From the NCBI GenBank assembly GCA_945919165.1, contig CAMEIZ010000024.1:1-14607 (forward strand): 14,607 nucleotides of DNA, in the 5' to 3' direction. The DNA comes from an uncultured Traorella sp. GTDB taxonomy: Bacteria; Bacillota_I; Bacilli_A; Erysipelotrichales; Erysipelotrichaceae. The notes under the pieces are model-generated. The model made no database searches and was not told the DNA's origin. It saw nothing but the letters and a program-made list of their open reading frames with translations. The translations under genes and the position numbers were made by a program. Shown piece by piece: positions 1-8,549 of the stretch (position 1 is the stretch's first letter; each line of letters begins with the position of its first letter).

Positions 1-805
1 TCAGAATATTGATTTTATCGATTCATATGAAACTGAATATGTGCTGATTCTTTCAGGTGACCATATCTATAAAATGAATTATGCAAAAATGTTAGCTCAC
101 CATAAAGAAAATAATGCTGACTGTACAATTGCTGTATTGCCAGTCCCAATGAAAGAAGCCAGCCGATTTGGAATTATGAATACCAATGAAGATGGACAAA
201 TTATAGAATTTGAAGAAAAACCAAAAGAACCAAAGAGTAATTTGGCTTCCATGGGTATTTATATTTTTAACTGGAAATTGCTTAGAAAAATGCTGATTGA
301 AGACGATAAGAATCCAAATTCTCATCATGATTTTGGTAAGGATATTATTCCGACATTGTTAAATGACGGAAAACGTTTATGGTCATGGAGATTTGAAGAT
401 TACTGGAAAGATGTTGGAACGATTTCTTCTTTGTGGGAAGCCAACATGGATCTTTTATATCGTTCTAAAGAATTGGATTTACAGGATCCAAACTGGAAGA
501 TTTACACACAGGATAAGAGTGCAAGACCGCAGTATATCGGTGCCAATGGTGATATTGTCAATTCCTTTATTGATCAGGGTTGTGTGATTGATGGAAAAGT
601 AGAAGGATCGGTTATTTCTACAAATGTTAAAATTGGAAAGAATGCTGTTGTGAAGGATTCGGTGGTTCTGCCTGACTGTGTTATTGGCGAAGGCGCTGTT
701 TTAAATCGTGTCATTGTCAAGGATGGTGTAAAAATTGCAGCAAATGCTGTTGTCGGTGATCCAAACAGTGAAGAAATTGAACTGATCGCAAAGAATGTGA
801 GGTAA
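1..805 (+). CDS. glgC: Glucose-1-phosphate adenylyltransferase (ADP-glucose pyrophosphorylase), 5'-truncated by window
   Basis: This is the C-terminal 267 residues of GlgC, which makes ADP-glucose from glucose-1-phosphate and ATP, the first committed step of bacterial glycogen synthesis. The frame is open from base 2 and reads QNIDFIDSYETEYVLILSGDHIYKMNY, so the GTG at 41 is an internal valine codon and not the start; about 110 N-terminal residues with the nucleotide-binding GGxGTRL loop lie outside. Visible family marks are the SGDHIYKM segment, the FEEKPKEP substrate-binding stretch, GIYIFNW, HDFGKDIIP and YWKDVGT. These are followed by a left-handed beta-helix of hexapeptide repeats (GDIVNSFIDQGCVIDGKVEGS, then VIGEGAVLNRVIV). 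Its TAA stop shares one base with the ATG at 805 of glgD, indicating translational coupling in a glg operon. A glgB branching-enzyme gene is probably upstream but is not seen. Confidence 0.96.
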   Translation, partial: QNIDFIDSYETEYVLILSGDHIYKMNYAKMLAHHKENNADCTIAVLPVPMKEASRFGIMNTNEDGQIIEFEEKPKEPKSNLASMGIYIFNWKLLRKMLIEDDKNPNSHHDFGKDIIPTLLNDGKRLWSWRFEDYWKDVGTISSLWEANMDLLYRSKELDLQDPNWKIYTQDKSARPQYIGANGDIVNSFIDQGCVIDGKVEGSVISTNVKIGKNAVVKDSVVLPDCVIGEGAVLNRVIVKDGVKIAANAVVGDPNSEEIELIAKNVR

Positions 806-810
806 TGAAT

Positions 811-1926
811 ATGTGTAATGCGCTTGGAATTGTTAACTTTCCTGGATCAAATGTGAAAGTAAAAGGTATGCATGATTATCGACCGATCGCAGCCTTCTCA
901 TTCTTAGGTCGTTACCGTATGGTGGATTTTCCATTGTCAAATATGACAAATTCTGAAATTGAAGAGATTCAGATTTATTTGAAGAATCGTCCTCGTTCAG
1001 TATTTTCACATGTTGGAACAGGACGTCACTACAACATTAATTCAAAACGTGGTGGATTGAGTATTCTGTATGGAGAAAACTCTCCGGAATCAGAGTTCTA
1101 TAATACAGATATCGCAAGTTTTTATGCTAATCTAAGAACAATTAATAAATCAACAAAAGATTATGTTGTTATTGCACCAAGCTATATGCTGTATTCAATG
1201 AATTATCAGGCAGTTTTAGATAAACACATTGAAACAGGTGCTGATGTAACAGTTGTTTATAAGACAGTTGATGATGCGAAAGCAAAATTCATTGACTGTG
1301 ATACCTTGATTTTAAATAAACAGAAGGGTTTATTATCTATTGAAAAAAACAGAGGTAAAAATAAAACTCGTAATATTTCCATGGAAACATATGTTCTTTC
1401 CAAAGCATTGTTTGTACAGTTGATTGAGCAGGCAGTGAAGACGAGTTCACTTTACTGGTTTACAGATATTTTGAATGAAAACTGTTCAGAACTGGATATC
1501 AGAGGTTATCAGTATCGTGGTTATTTGGCTGCAATCACAGATTTGAATGCTTATTATGAAGCTAATATGGAATTGATTGATCCTGAAATTGCAGAAGATC
1601 TGTTTAAGGATGAATGGCCGATTTATACCAGAACAAATGATTCAGCACCTACAAAATATACCAAGGATGCAAAAATCCGCAGTTCAGTTATTTCAAATGG
1701 CTGCTTCATTGAAGGAGAAATTGAAAACTCTGTTATTGGACGTGGATGCATTGTTAAGAAGGGCGCAGTTGTAAAGAATTCTGTGCTTTGTCCGAATACT
1801 GTTGTAGGTGAAGATGTTTATATTAACAATGTTGTTGTTGATAAAGAAGCTTTGATTTCAAGAGTAAAGAATGTTCAAGGACAGCCGGGTGCTCCTGCTT
1901 ATGTTAGAAGGGGGGATCGCATCTAA
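811..1926 (+). CDS. glgD: GlgD, non-catalytic GlgC-like subunit of ADP-glucose pyrophosphorylase
   Basis: GlgD is a GlgC paralogue found in Bacillota that partners GlgC in a hetero-oligomer and modulates its activity. The protein is about 371-373 residues. Its N-terminus reads NFPGSNVKVKGM followed by YRPIAAFSFLGRYRMVDFPLSN. It thus lacks the GGxGTRL pyrophosphorylase loop of true GlgC but keeps the sugar-nucleotidyltransferase fold and a C-terminal beta-helix (NGCFIEGEIENSVIGRGCIV and later). Two start codons are possible: ATG 805, overlapping the glgC stop, and ATG 811. The GAGG at 799-802 is only 2 nt from 805 but 8 nt from 811, so 811 is preferred, giving MCNALGIV. The stop shares its last base with the glgA ATG. 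Confidence 0.94.
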   Translation: MCNALGIVNFPGSNVKVKGMHDYRPIAAFSFLGRYRMVDFPLSNMTNSEIEEIQIYLKNRPRSVFSHVGTGRHYNINSKRGGLSILYGENSPESEFYNTDIASFYANLRTINKSTKDYVVIAPSYMLYSMNYQAVLDKHIETGADVTVVYKTVDDAKAKFIDCDTLILNKQKGLLSIEKNRGKNKTRNISMETYVLSKALFVQLIEQAVKTSSLYWFTDILNENCSELDIRGYQYRGYLAAITDLNAYYEANMELIDPEIAEDLFKDEWPIYTRTNDSAPTKYTKDAKIRSSVISNGCFIEGEIENSVIGRGCIVKKGAVVKNSVLCPNTVVGEDVYINNVVVDKEALISRVKNVQGQPGAPAYVRRGDRI

Positions 1927-3368
1927 TGGAAAGAATTCTTTTTGTTGCAACTGAAGGATTGCCTTTTGTTAAGAGCGGTGGGTTGGCCGATGTAATTGGT
2001 TCTCTTCCAAATGAACTCAGAAGAAAAGGTTATGATGTTCGAGTGGTTCTTCCGCTGTTCAAGAAGATTGCGATTAACTGGCACTATAAGTTTACGTTTT
2101 TAAGAACCTATACGGTAAATATCAATTTTGAAGAAAAACAGGTTAATTTGTTCTACTACATTTACAATGATGTAACTTATTATTTCATTGAACATCGTGA
2201 TTATTTTGAAAGAGAAGGTTTATATGGCTATGAGGATGATGGAGAACGCTTTGCATTCTTCCAGAAAGCCGTATTGGAAATGTTGAATCAGATTGATTAT
2301 TTCCCAGAAATCATGCACTGCCATGACTGGCATACAGGTATGATTCCATGTATGTGTAAAGAAAACTTCAATCATGATTATCGTTATCGTTCAATCAAAC
2401 ATGTTTATACGATTCATAATCTGGCATTTCAGGGCAACTTTGGCCGCTTAATGTTAGGACCATGTCTGGGTTTAGGCGATTATGTTTTCGATAACGGAAA
2501 TGTTCGTTTTGATGGTGGTATTTCATTTATGAAAGCCGGTATTGTTTATTCAGATAAGATTACAACAGTATCACCAACATATGCTCAGGAAATCAAAACA
2601 ACTCAGTATGGAGAACGTCTTGAATCTGTGTTAAGATTCCGAGAAGCTGATCTGTGCGGTGTTGTAAATGGTATTGATACAGAAATGTGGAATCCAAAAA
2701 CAGATTCACTGATTACAAAGAATTATACTAGTAGAACCTATAAAAAAGGAAAGGCTGAGAATAAGAAAGCTCTTCAGGAAAAATTGGGTCTTGAAGTAAA
2801 TGAAGATGTCATGCTGATTGGTCTGGTTTCTAGATTGACTTGGCAGAAAGGCATTTATTTGATTATTGAACAGTTATTCAATATTTGCAATCAGCCGGTT
2901 CAGCTAGTATTCTTAGGTAGCGGTGAAGCTGGACTTGAAGAAAAACTTCGTGAAGCAGAGGTTTCAAATCCAGGAAAAGTATGCTTCTATTGTGGCTATA
3001 ATGAAGAATTATCACATGAGATTTATGCAGCAAGTGATTTATTCTTAATGCCTTCTCTGTTTGAACCATGTGGTATTTCTCAACTGATCTCTATGAGATA
3101 TGGAACATTACCGTTAGTAAGAGAAACAGGTGGTTTAAAAGATACAGTTATTCCATACAACAAGTTTACCGGAGAAGGAACAGGATTTAGCTTCTCTAAC
3201 TACAATTCCAATGATATGATGCATGTACTTTGGGAAGCTATTAACTTGTATTACAATGAACCTGATGCATGGAAACAGCTGGTTAAGAATGCTATGAACA
3301 AAGATGTTTCTTGGGAACAGAGTGCAGAGTTCTATATTGGCATCTATAAAGAATTAGTAGGAGAATAG
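1926..3368 (+). CDS. glgA: Glycogen synthase (ADP-glucose type, GT5)
   Basis: GlgA transfers glucose from ADP-glucose to the growing alpha-1,4-glucan and so uses the product of GlgC/GlgD. At 480 residues it is full length for the bacterial family. The N-terminal GT-B half has the ADP-glucose-binding KSGGLADV at residues 16-23, HDWHTG at 133-138 and YTIHNLAFQG near 161. The C-terminal half has SRLTWQKG with the R303/K308 phosphate-binding pair, and the FEPCGISQLISMRYGTLP segment with the conserved glutamate E380. The start is supported by AAGGGGGG (1908-1915) about 10 nt upstream and by overlap with the glgD stop. An intrinsic terminator follows within 15 nt, so the operon ends here. No glgP follows, unlike in the glgBCDAP order of Bacillus. 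Confidence 0.97.
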   Translation: MERILFVATEGLPFVKSGGLADVIGSLPNELRRKGYDVRVVLPLFKKIAINWHYKFTFLRTYTVNINFEEKQVNLFYYIYNDVTYYFIEHRDYFEREGLYGYEDDGERFAFFQKAVLEMLNQIDYFPEIMHCHDWHTGMIPCMCKENFNHDYRYRSIKHVYTIHNLAFQGNFGRLMLGPCLGLGDYVFDNGNVRFDGGISFMKAGIVYSDKITTVSPTYAQEIKTTQYGERLESVLRFREADLCGVVNGIDTEMWNPKTDSLITKNYTSRTYKKGKAENKKALQEKLGLEVNEDVMLIGLVSRLTWQKGIYLIIEQLFNICNQPVQLVFLGSGEAGLEEKLREAEVSNPGKVCFYCGYNEELSHEIYAASDLFLMPSLFEPCGISQLISMRYGTLPLVRETGGLKDTVIPYNKFTGEGTGFSFSNYNSNDMMHVLWEAINLYYNEPDAWKQLVKNAMNKDVSWEQSAEFYIGIYKELVGE

Positions 3369-3380
3369 AAATTAAATAAG

Positions 3381-3410
3381 AGATGAGTACGAAATGTATT
3401 CATCTTTTTT
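3381..3410 (+). terminator. Intrinsic terminator of the glycogen operon
   Basis: The arms AGATGAGTAC (3381-3390) and GTATTCATCT (3396-3405) form a 10-bp stem with one G-U pair and a five-base loop GAAAT. A run of six T (3405-3410) follows. The terminator starts 13 nt after the glgA stop. Confidence 0.88.
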
Positions 3411-3421
3411 AATTATAAGGA

Positions 3422-3436
3422 ATTATTTAAAATAAT
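3422..3436. repeat. AT-only palindrome upstream of the permease promoter
   Basis: ATTATTT (3422-3428) and AAATAAT (3430-3436) are perfect inverted arms around a single A. The palindrome lies 9 nt upstream of the predicted -35 element. It could be an operator or an UP-like AT element. In such AT-rich DNA it could also be chance. Confidence 0.35.
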
Positions 3437-3445
3437 ATGAATATA

Positions 3446-3474
3446 TTGACTCATATATAAAATTATAATATGAT
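3446..3474 (+). promoter_or_regulatory. Sigma-A-type promoter for the bacteriocin-type permease/ATPase pair
   Basis: A TTGACT -35 (3446-3451) and a TATGAT -10 (3469-3474) are separated by an ideal 17 nt. Transcription would start near 3481, giving a leader of about 20 nt before the ATG at 3501 with AAGGA at 3485-3489. Lying just after the glg terminator, it makes the next genes an independent unit. This promoter is close to consensus, unlike the two -10-only promoters further downstream. Confidence 0.65.
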
Positions 3475-3500
3475 AAATATGTATAAGGAAAACAAATAAG

Positions 3501-5483
3501 ATGAAGAAAAAGATTTGTATTCTGACCATCATCATGTTTATTCTTTCAACGTTTTTCTCAATGAAACGATTTGATGAGAGAAATCATTGGAAGATTATGA
3601 ATTATGATTATACTGATTCAATAGAATCAGGCTATTTTATGTTGTCAAACAGTGATGATAAAAATGAGAAACTTTTAATATATTTAAAAGAGTGCTTAGA
3701 TCGATATCATATCAATGCATATCAATTTTCGTTTGATGATGTAAGTCAACAGAATATAATATTTGCTTATTCAGATGATGAGGATTATTGTCAGAGAATA
3801 CTTCTTGAAGAAGGTCAAATCGATGCGTTAAAAGAGTTTGAGGAATATTCCAGTAATCATGAATCCTTAGATCATCGATTATTAAGTTTTTTTCACCTTA
3901 CTGAATTTCAGTTGACTCCATTTACATTATCCCATCCTAAATTTCATTTAATGAGTGGTTATACATTCACCTATAAGAATAAAGAAGATGTGGATCACTT
4001 GATTGCAGATTTGAAGGATTTCGATTCTACGATTCAAATAACATTTGAACCAAAATCAAAGCATCAGGAAGTCGAAAAAAACTATGAACATCTGATCTAT
4101 TTTGTGTTATGCATCAGTATAATTATTTTTAGTTTATTAACGGTGATGTTGAAGGAAACAAAAAAAATCGGAATTATGAAACAAGAGGGAATTTCCAGCT
4201 TTCAGATTTATATTCATCTTTTTCTAAAAGATTTATACCTATTCATGCCCATTTATATTCTGGCACATTTTATTTTTATATTTGCAACAGGTTATAAGTT
4301 TGTAAAACTAGTTGATTTTGGTTGGATCATGCTTTTTCATTCATTAATTGCGTATGGAATGACGATACTGATTTCAATCATTCTGTATATTCTTATCCTA
4401 CAGATCCCGCCAAATCAAATGATGAAAGGAAAATCATATTTAAAGAACATTTATCACAGTTTGTTAGTGTTAAAATGTGTTGTGTTGCTTCTTGGAATAA
4501 GTATGATTGCAACAGGTCTTAGCAGCTGTAGCCAGTTAATAACAGCACAACTTCAACATAAAGCCCAAATCGAGAAATATCATAATCTATATAGAGTTTT
4601 AGGTATTTATACATATGGGGATGCTCATAATACAGATAAACAAAAAGAATTCAATGAAATATCAAAAATTCTAGTTGAACAAAATCACGGTTTCTATTTT
4701 GAAGAAACCTATTTAACAGATCAAAATGGAAATTTAGTTTCGCACTATTTCGTAGATGACAATTACTTATCGAAATATCATGAATTTGATAATTTGAAAC
4801 GTGAAACATTAACAGTAATTCTACCAAATAACGATGCTCAAAAACTACAAGAATTATTTGAATTAAATTATGGATATTTATTTAAAGAGGATGAAATTGA
4901 ATATATCAGGATGGATATCAATGAGGCTGAAAACTTTAGCTTATCTTATTTAGAAACAAATCAATTAAATCCATTTTCAATCATTGAAGTATCACAGTTT
5001 GATGGTATTGGAATCAATTATTATTACTTTGATGGGAAAGCTGAAAATGCACAAAAAGCATTTGATCAATTGTTAATCGATCATGGGATAAAACCAAGCT
5101 TTTCAATAAAAAGCTGTCTAAAAGTCTATGAAAAAAACAGGAAACAAGAAATAAAAACACAAATACCAATTCTTATAAAAACAGCTTTATTTATATTGTT
5201 AATTATTGTGATTAATCTGCAAATGATTGAAATGATGATAGAAAAAAACAGAAAGCGATATGTATTAGAAAGAATAGAAGGTATTCGATTTGGTTCAATT
5301 TTCTTTAATCTGATCCTTGATCAGACATGGATATATTTTATTGTATTTTGTTTGCATTATTTGTTTGATCAAACAAGGTTTGTGCAACTACTGCCAAATT
5401 ATCTATTGATATTATTCTTTGACTTCATTTTCAACATGATTTGTTTTTGTTCAAAAAGAAATTCAGGAGGAATAAGATTGTGA
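3501..5483 (+). CDS. Bacteriocin-associated integral membrane protein-like ABC permease (FtsX-like, 8 TM)
   Basis: This is a 660-residue membrane protein. An N-terminal TM (about 5-21) is followed by an extracytoplasmic domain (22-195), four TMs (about 196-217, 239-263, 274-300, 321-343), a second extracytoplasmic domain (344-554) and three TMs (about 555-577, 601-622, 631-650). Size, topology and the short cytoplasmic motifs after TM2 (KKIGIMKQEGIS) and TM6 (KRYVLERIEGIRFGS) fit the family annotated as 'bacteriocin-associated integral membrane (putative immunity) protein', which in lactococcin 972-type loci sits beside an ABC ATPase. The repeated half arrangement suggests a two-halved FtsX-like permease. 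The gene overlaps the following ATPase by four bases (GTGA), so the two are expected to form one complex. No bacteriocin gene lies immediately next to it; export, self-immunity and peptide sensing are all possible. The family call comes from recognition, not a search. Confidence 0.7.
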   Translation: MKKKICILTIIMFILSTFFSMKRFDERNHWKIMNYDYTDSIESGYFMLSNSDDKNEKLLIYLKECLDRYHINAYQFSFDDVSQQNIIFAYSDDEDYCQRILLEEGQIDALKEFEEYSSNHESLDHRLLSFFHLTEFQLTPFTLSHPKFHLMSGYTFTYKNKEDVDHLIADLKDFDSTIQITFEPKSKHQEVEKNYEHLIYFVLCISIIIFSLLTVMLKETKKIGIMKQEGISSFQIYIHLFLKDLYLFMPIYILAHFIFIFATGYKFVKLVDFGWIMLFHSLIAYGMTILISIILYILILQIPPNQMMKGKSYLKNIYHSLLVLKCVVLLLGISMIATGLSSCSQLITAQLQHKAQIEKYHNLYRVLGIYTYGDAHNTDKQKEFNEISKILVEQNHGFYFEETYLTDQNGNLVSHYFVDDNYLSKYHEFDNLKRETLTVILPNNDAQKLQELFELNYGYLFKEDEIEYIRMDINEAENFSLSYLETNQLNPFSIIEVSQFDGIGINYYYFDGKAENAQKAFDQLLIDHGIKPSFSIKSCLKVYEKNRKQEIKTQIPILIKTALFILLIIVINLQMIEMMIEKNRKRYVLERIEGIRFGSIFFNLILDQTWIYFIVFCLHYLFDQTRFVQLLPNYLLILFFDFIFNMICFCSKRNSGGIRL

Positions 5484-6128
5484 AAATAGAAATTCAACAC
5501 TTGCAAAAGAGATTTGATCAGAGAATTCTATTTGATGATTTCAATTGCATCATTCATTCCAATCAGATTACTTGCTTACACGGAGTAAGCGGTTGTGGTA
5601 AGACAACGCTTTTAAATATGATTGGATTGATCGAAAAAAAAAGATCAAGGAATTATTCTTTATGATGGAAAAGAAATTACCAAAAATCGTATAAAAAGAG
5701 ACTTTCTATCGAAAAAAATATCCTTTGTCTTTCAAAATTTCGGATTGATTGAAAATGAAAGTGTATATGAAAATATGCAATTGATTCAATCTGTAAAAAA
5801 GAGTAAAAAGAAAGAAAAAATAATCAAAGAAGCTTTAAAAAAAGTAGGTTTGGAAAATACAATTCATCAAAAAGTTTATGAATTATCAGGTGGAGAACAA
5901 CAAAGAATAGCTCTGGCAAAAATCTTTCTAAAAGACAGTGAACTCATCCTGGCCGATGAACCTACAGCTTCTTTGGACCAAGAAAACAAAGAATTTATCT
6001 TAAATTATTTTAAAGAATTAAAAGAATCAGGAAAAACAATTGTGATTGTATCTCATGATTCAGAAGTAAAAGCTTTTTGTGATTGCTGTATTGAGTTAAA
6101 AACAAAGAATAATTTCCGAAATAATTAA
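5480..6128 (+). pseudogene. ABC transporter ATPase (LolD/MacB, bacteriocin-export type) with frameshift at A9 run
   Basis: The GTG at 5480 overlaps the permease stop and has AGGAGG (5465-5470) 9 nt upstream. Frame one encodes the N-terminus with Walker A GVSGCGKTT and ends early after GLIEKKRSRNYSL (stop 5663-5665). The rest is intact in another frame from base 5643: DQGIILYDGKEITKN, Q-loop FVFQNFGLI, signature LSGGEQQR, Walker B LILADEP, D-loop ASLD and H-loop VIVSHD, with the stop at 6126-6128. The break is at nine A residues (5634-5642). Removing one A restores a continuous 215-residue ATPase, the normal length for this family. Options are a real inactivating indel, phase variation, transcriptional slippage, or a base-calling error. 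A -1 ribosomal slip would not restore the frame. All catalytic motifs remain intact, which argues that decay is recent or absent. Confidence 0.8.
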
Positions 6129-6147
6129 AAAAATGTATTTAAGATCG

Positions 6148-6204
6148 AATTGAATGAATATTAGCAAAATCGTTAATTATAGGATTAAAAAATATATAAT
6201 TAAA
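6148..6204 (+). promoter_or_regulatory. Putative regulated promoter of transporter unit 1 (shared box plus -10)
   Basis: The segment AATTGAATGAATATT (6148-6162) is followed after 29 nt by ATATATAATTAAA (6192-6204), which contains a perfect TATAAT -10 (6195-6200). The same two motifs with the same 29-nt gap occur at 10010-10066 before the Cys-rich gene. No acceptable -35 lies 16-18 nt upstream of the -10, as expected for an activator-dependent promoter. The upstream box would be centred roughly 50 nt before the start site. The neighbouring RRNPP-type regulator is the obvious candidate protein. Confidence 0.5.
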
Positions 6205-6334
6205 TTAAATAAAAATAATTTTGGAGAAACATACATTGTCGGCGATGTTAAATACACCGTAAAATGATGAATTTTGATGCAAATCTAGAATTGAAAAAAT
6301 GAACCTAGAATGTTCATCAAAAATGTTAAGTTTT
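6205..6334 (+). other. Non-coding stretch where unit 2 has its Cys-rich peptide gene
   Basis: In unit 2 the interval between the shared promoter and the hairpin contains the Cys-rich peptide gene; here it is only about 130 nt with no convincing gene. A GGAG (6223-6226) precedes a TTG-started frame of only 8 codons (6236-6262). A 37-codon frame at 6154-6267 ends in GDVKYTVK, faintly like the GVDV and YTYK stretch of the Cys-rich protein, which could be a decayed remnant. Nothing else recognisable is present. Confidence 0.35.
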
Positions 6335-8549
6335 ATCAGGTTCCAGAATACTCTGGAACCTTCCATATATATAAAGGGGGATATTGAATGAAACTAAAAG
6401 GGATCAGAAAGATTTATCATAATAAAAACAGTGAAGTTGAAGCGTTAAAAGGCATTGATTTGACTTTCGAAACAAAAGGTTTAAGTGTCATCTTAGGACC
6501 AAGTGGTTGTGGAAAAACAACTCTGATGAATATTATCAGTGGGGATGATCAAGAATTTGAAGGGGAAAGAATCGAAGTACCTGTAATCAGTTATCTGACA
6601 CAAGAGATCCAGTTGTTTGAGAATATGAGTGTTTATGAGAATCTGATTACGGTTTTGAATGATCCCAAGCAAATAGAAGAATATCTGATGAAGTTTGATT
6701 TGTGGGAACATCGAAATAAGAAAGTAAAGAAGTGTTCGAATGGTCAGAAAAAAAGAGTCCAATTTATTCGCTCTTTATTATTCAAACCTCAATTATTATT
6801 ATGTGATGAACCCACAGCAGCACTGGATCATGAAAATGCCGAATTATTAATGAACTACCTGAAAGAAGTATCACAAGAGATTCAGGTTGTTTTGGTGACA
6901 CATGATATATCCATCTCAGAAAAATATGCAGATCGAGTGATACAAATGGGAAAAGGGATAGTTGAGAAAGATGAATGGAAACATGTCTATGAGAAAGCAG
7001 ATAAAGAAACAGAAGAGAAAAGAAAAGGATGGAAGGAAACCCTGTCACTGACACTTCGAGAATATAAGTCAAGATTAGGGGAGCATTTACTACTCATCAC
7101 TTTATGTGTTTTATCGATGTTGATGATATTCACCACAAAAAATCTATACACCACAGTCAAATCACAAAGCGATACACAAATGATATACTACAAAGGAAAG
7201 AATATAGTTGAGTCAAAACCAAACAGTTATGTATTACAATATGGTTACTGTTTGGAATATGATATGCAGTTGTATGAAGAAATCAGAAAAGTGATTGAAA
7301 CCAGTGATGAAATACTGGCAGTAGAAGCTTTTTATGATCATGATATTTATGATTATGCATATGGTATGATAACTGAGGAGGATCCTTATGACTTCGGAGA
7401 ACGAAAAGATGCTTTTAACCCAGTAGATTTAGATTATATCCGTAAAATAAAGGAAATAACTGAGGATTCAGAAATTTTATGGGAACGGAATAGTATAAAT
7501 AATGATAGACCGATTGATAATGCTTTTCTTATCAGCAATCAAATCTTTGAAAAGATAGACGATTATGTTGAAGATTTGCGCGATGATATATTTGTTTCAC
7601 CATGGTTAAAAGAAGTAGCTGAAATAGAAGGTTATTTTGGTGATGATCATTATGGCATAAATATGTTTGATTTGATGGATGATTCTATATCATTAATCAC
7701 AGGTCAAATGCCGTTGGATCAAAATGAAGTGATCGTATCGAAAAACACTGCTGATATGATTATGGAAGAAAATGGTATTGAAAGTTATGATGAATTAATT
7801 GGACAAACAATTCATTTGGGTGTTTATGGTTATCAAAACTATTATTCTATAAATTATCGAATGCTGGCACAAGAATATTCAATTGTAGAAAACCCGGTAT
7901 ATATGGGTGAAGAGAATATGCGAATGTGTGAAATCATTGATCTCAAAGTAGTCGGAATTACTGATATAGAAAATGAACATTTAAGAATGATGTTCTTTAG
8001 AAATGAGTTTACCCATAATCCGGTAATGAATCATTTTGTGAATCAACGTGAGCATTTGTATTTCCATTATGTACGATTTTTATTAAAACCGGAAGCAAAT
8101 GTAGATGCATTTGTGGAAAAGGTAAATACAATGATACCTGGGTTTAAGAGTACATATCAATCGAAATATGAGCATCAGATTTCTTATGCGAAATATCAGG
8201 ATCCAAAAACATTCATGATCTACAGTACAGCTATATCAGTTTTATTCTTATCACTGATTATGATTGTATATCTGTTTATTGGAAAGCGATATAAAAAGGA
8301 ACATAAACTGATGAAGGAATATGGATATGATGTGAAATTAGAACAGTTTTATCATACAGGATTGATGGCTTTATTTTCATTTTTGACAGTGACGTTTTTA
8401 GCACAAAATTTCTGCAGGATGGTAAATCAATTTGCTCAGAAGCAATTTGGATATGCAAGGTTTATGAAGTTTGATTTGAATGAAATGATTCTTTCGTTCT
8501 TTGTGGTTTTTGTCATTATCTATTTGATTGAGATAGTGTTGTGGAGGAT
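6335..8549 (+). repeat. Direct repeat, copy 1 (hairpin plus ABC fusion gene), about 2.2 kb
   Basis: This segment matches 10465-12682 from ATCAGGTTCCAG through GTGGAGGAT. Differences are confined to the leader before the start codon (including a net 3-nt length change), two silent changes in the first 100 nt of the gene, and a few changes in the last 50 nt. I saw no difference across about 2 kb between these ends in the stretches I compared. The pattern suggests a duplication with later gene conversion of the middle. Confidence 0.93.
6338..6361 (+). promoter_or_regulatory. Leader hairpin before ABC fusion copy 1
   Basis: AGGTTCCAGA (6338-6347) and TCTGGAACCT (6352-6361) form a perfect 10-bp stem with loop ATAC. 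It lies 26 nt before the ATG at 6388. No T-run follows (the next bases are TCCATATATATAAA), so it is not a classical terminator. The identical 24 nt recurs before copy 2. The CCTTCC overlapping the 3' arm could alternatively pair with the GGGGG ribosome binding site (6376-6380). Confidence 0.75.

Noticed and set aside
5634..5665. Programmed -1 ribosomal frameshift at the A run
   Set aside because: A -1 slip leads to the wrong frame; the downstream ATPase frame needs +1, or loss of one A in the RNA or DNA.
6154..6267. 37-codon open frame beginning MNISKIV in the leader of unit 1
   Set aside because: It has no ribosome binding site and runs through the putative box and -10. Its likeness to the frame at 10016 is explained by the shared promoter DNA.
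6338..6361. The repeated hairpin as an intrinsic terminator
   Set aside because: No T-run follows the stem, and it lies directly in front of a ribosome binding site. It is better described as a leader or intercistronic structure.
6299..6391. 30-codon open frame that reads through the hairpin and overlaps the ABC start as ATGA
   Set aside because: There is no Shine-Dalgarno. The equivalent frame in unit 2 has a stop codon before the hairpin, so it is not conserved as a coding sequence.
6493..7072. Minus-strand open frames within the ABC fusion genes (repeated at 10626-11205)
   Set aside because: They lie opposite conserved ATPase coding sequence and are duplicated only because the host gene is. 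They have no supporting start signals.
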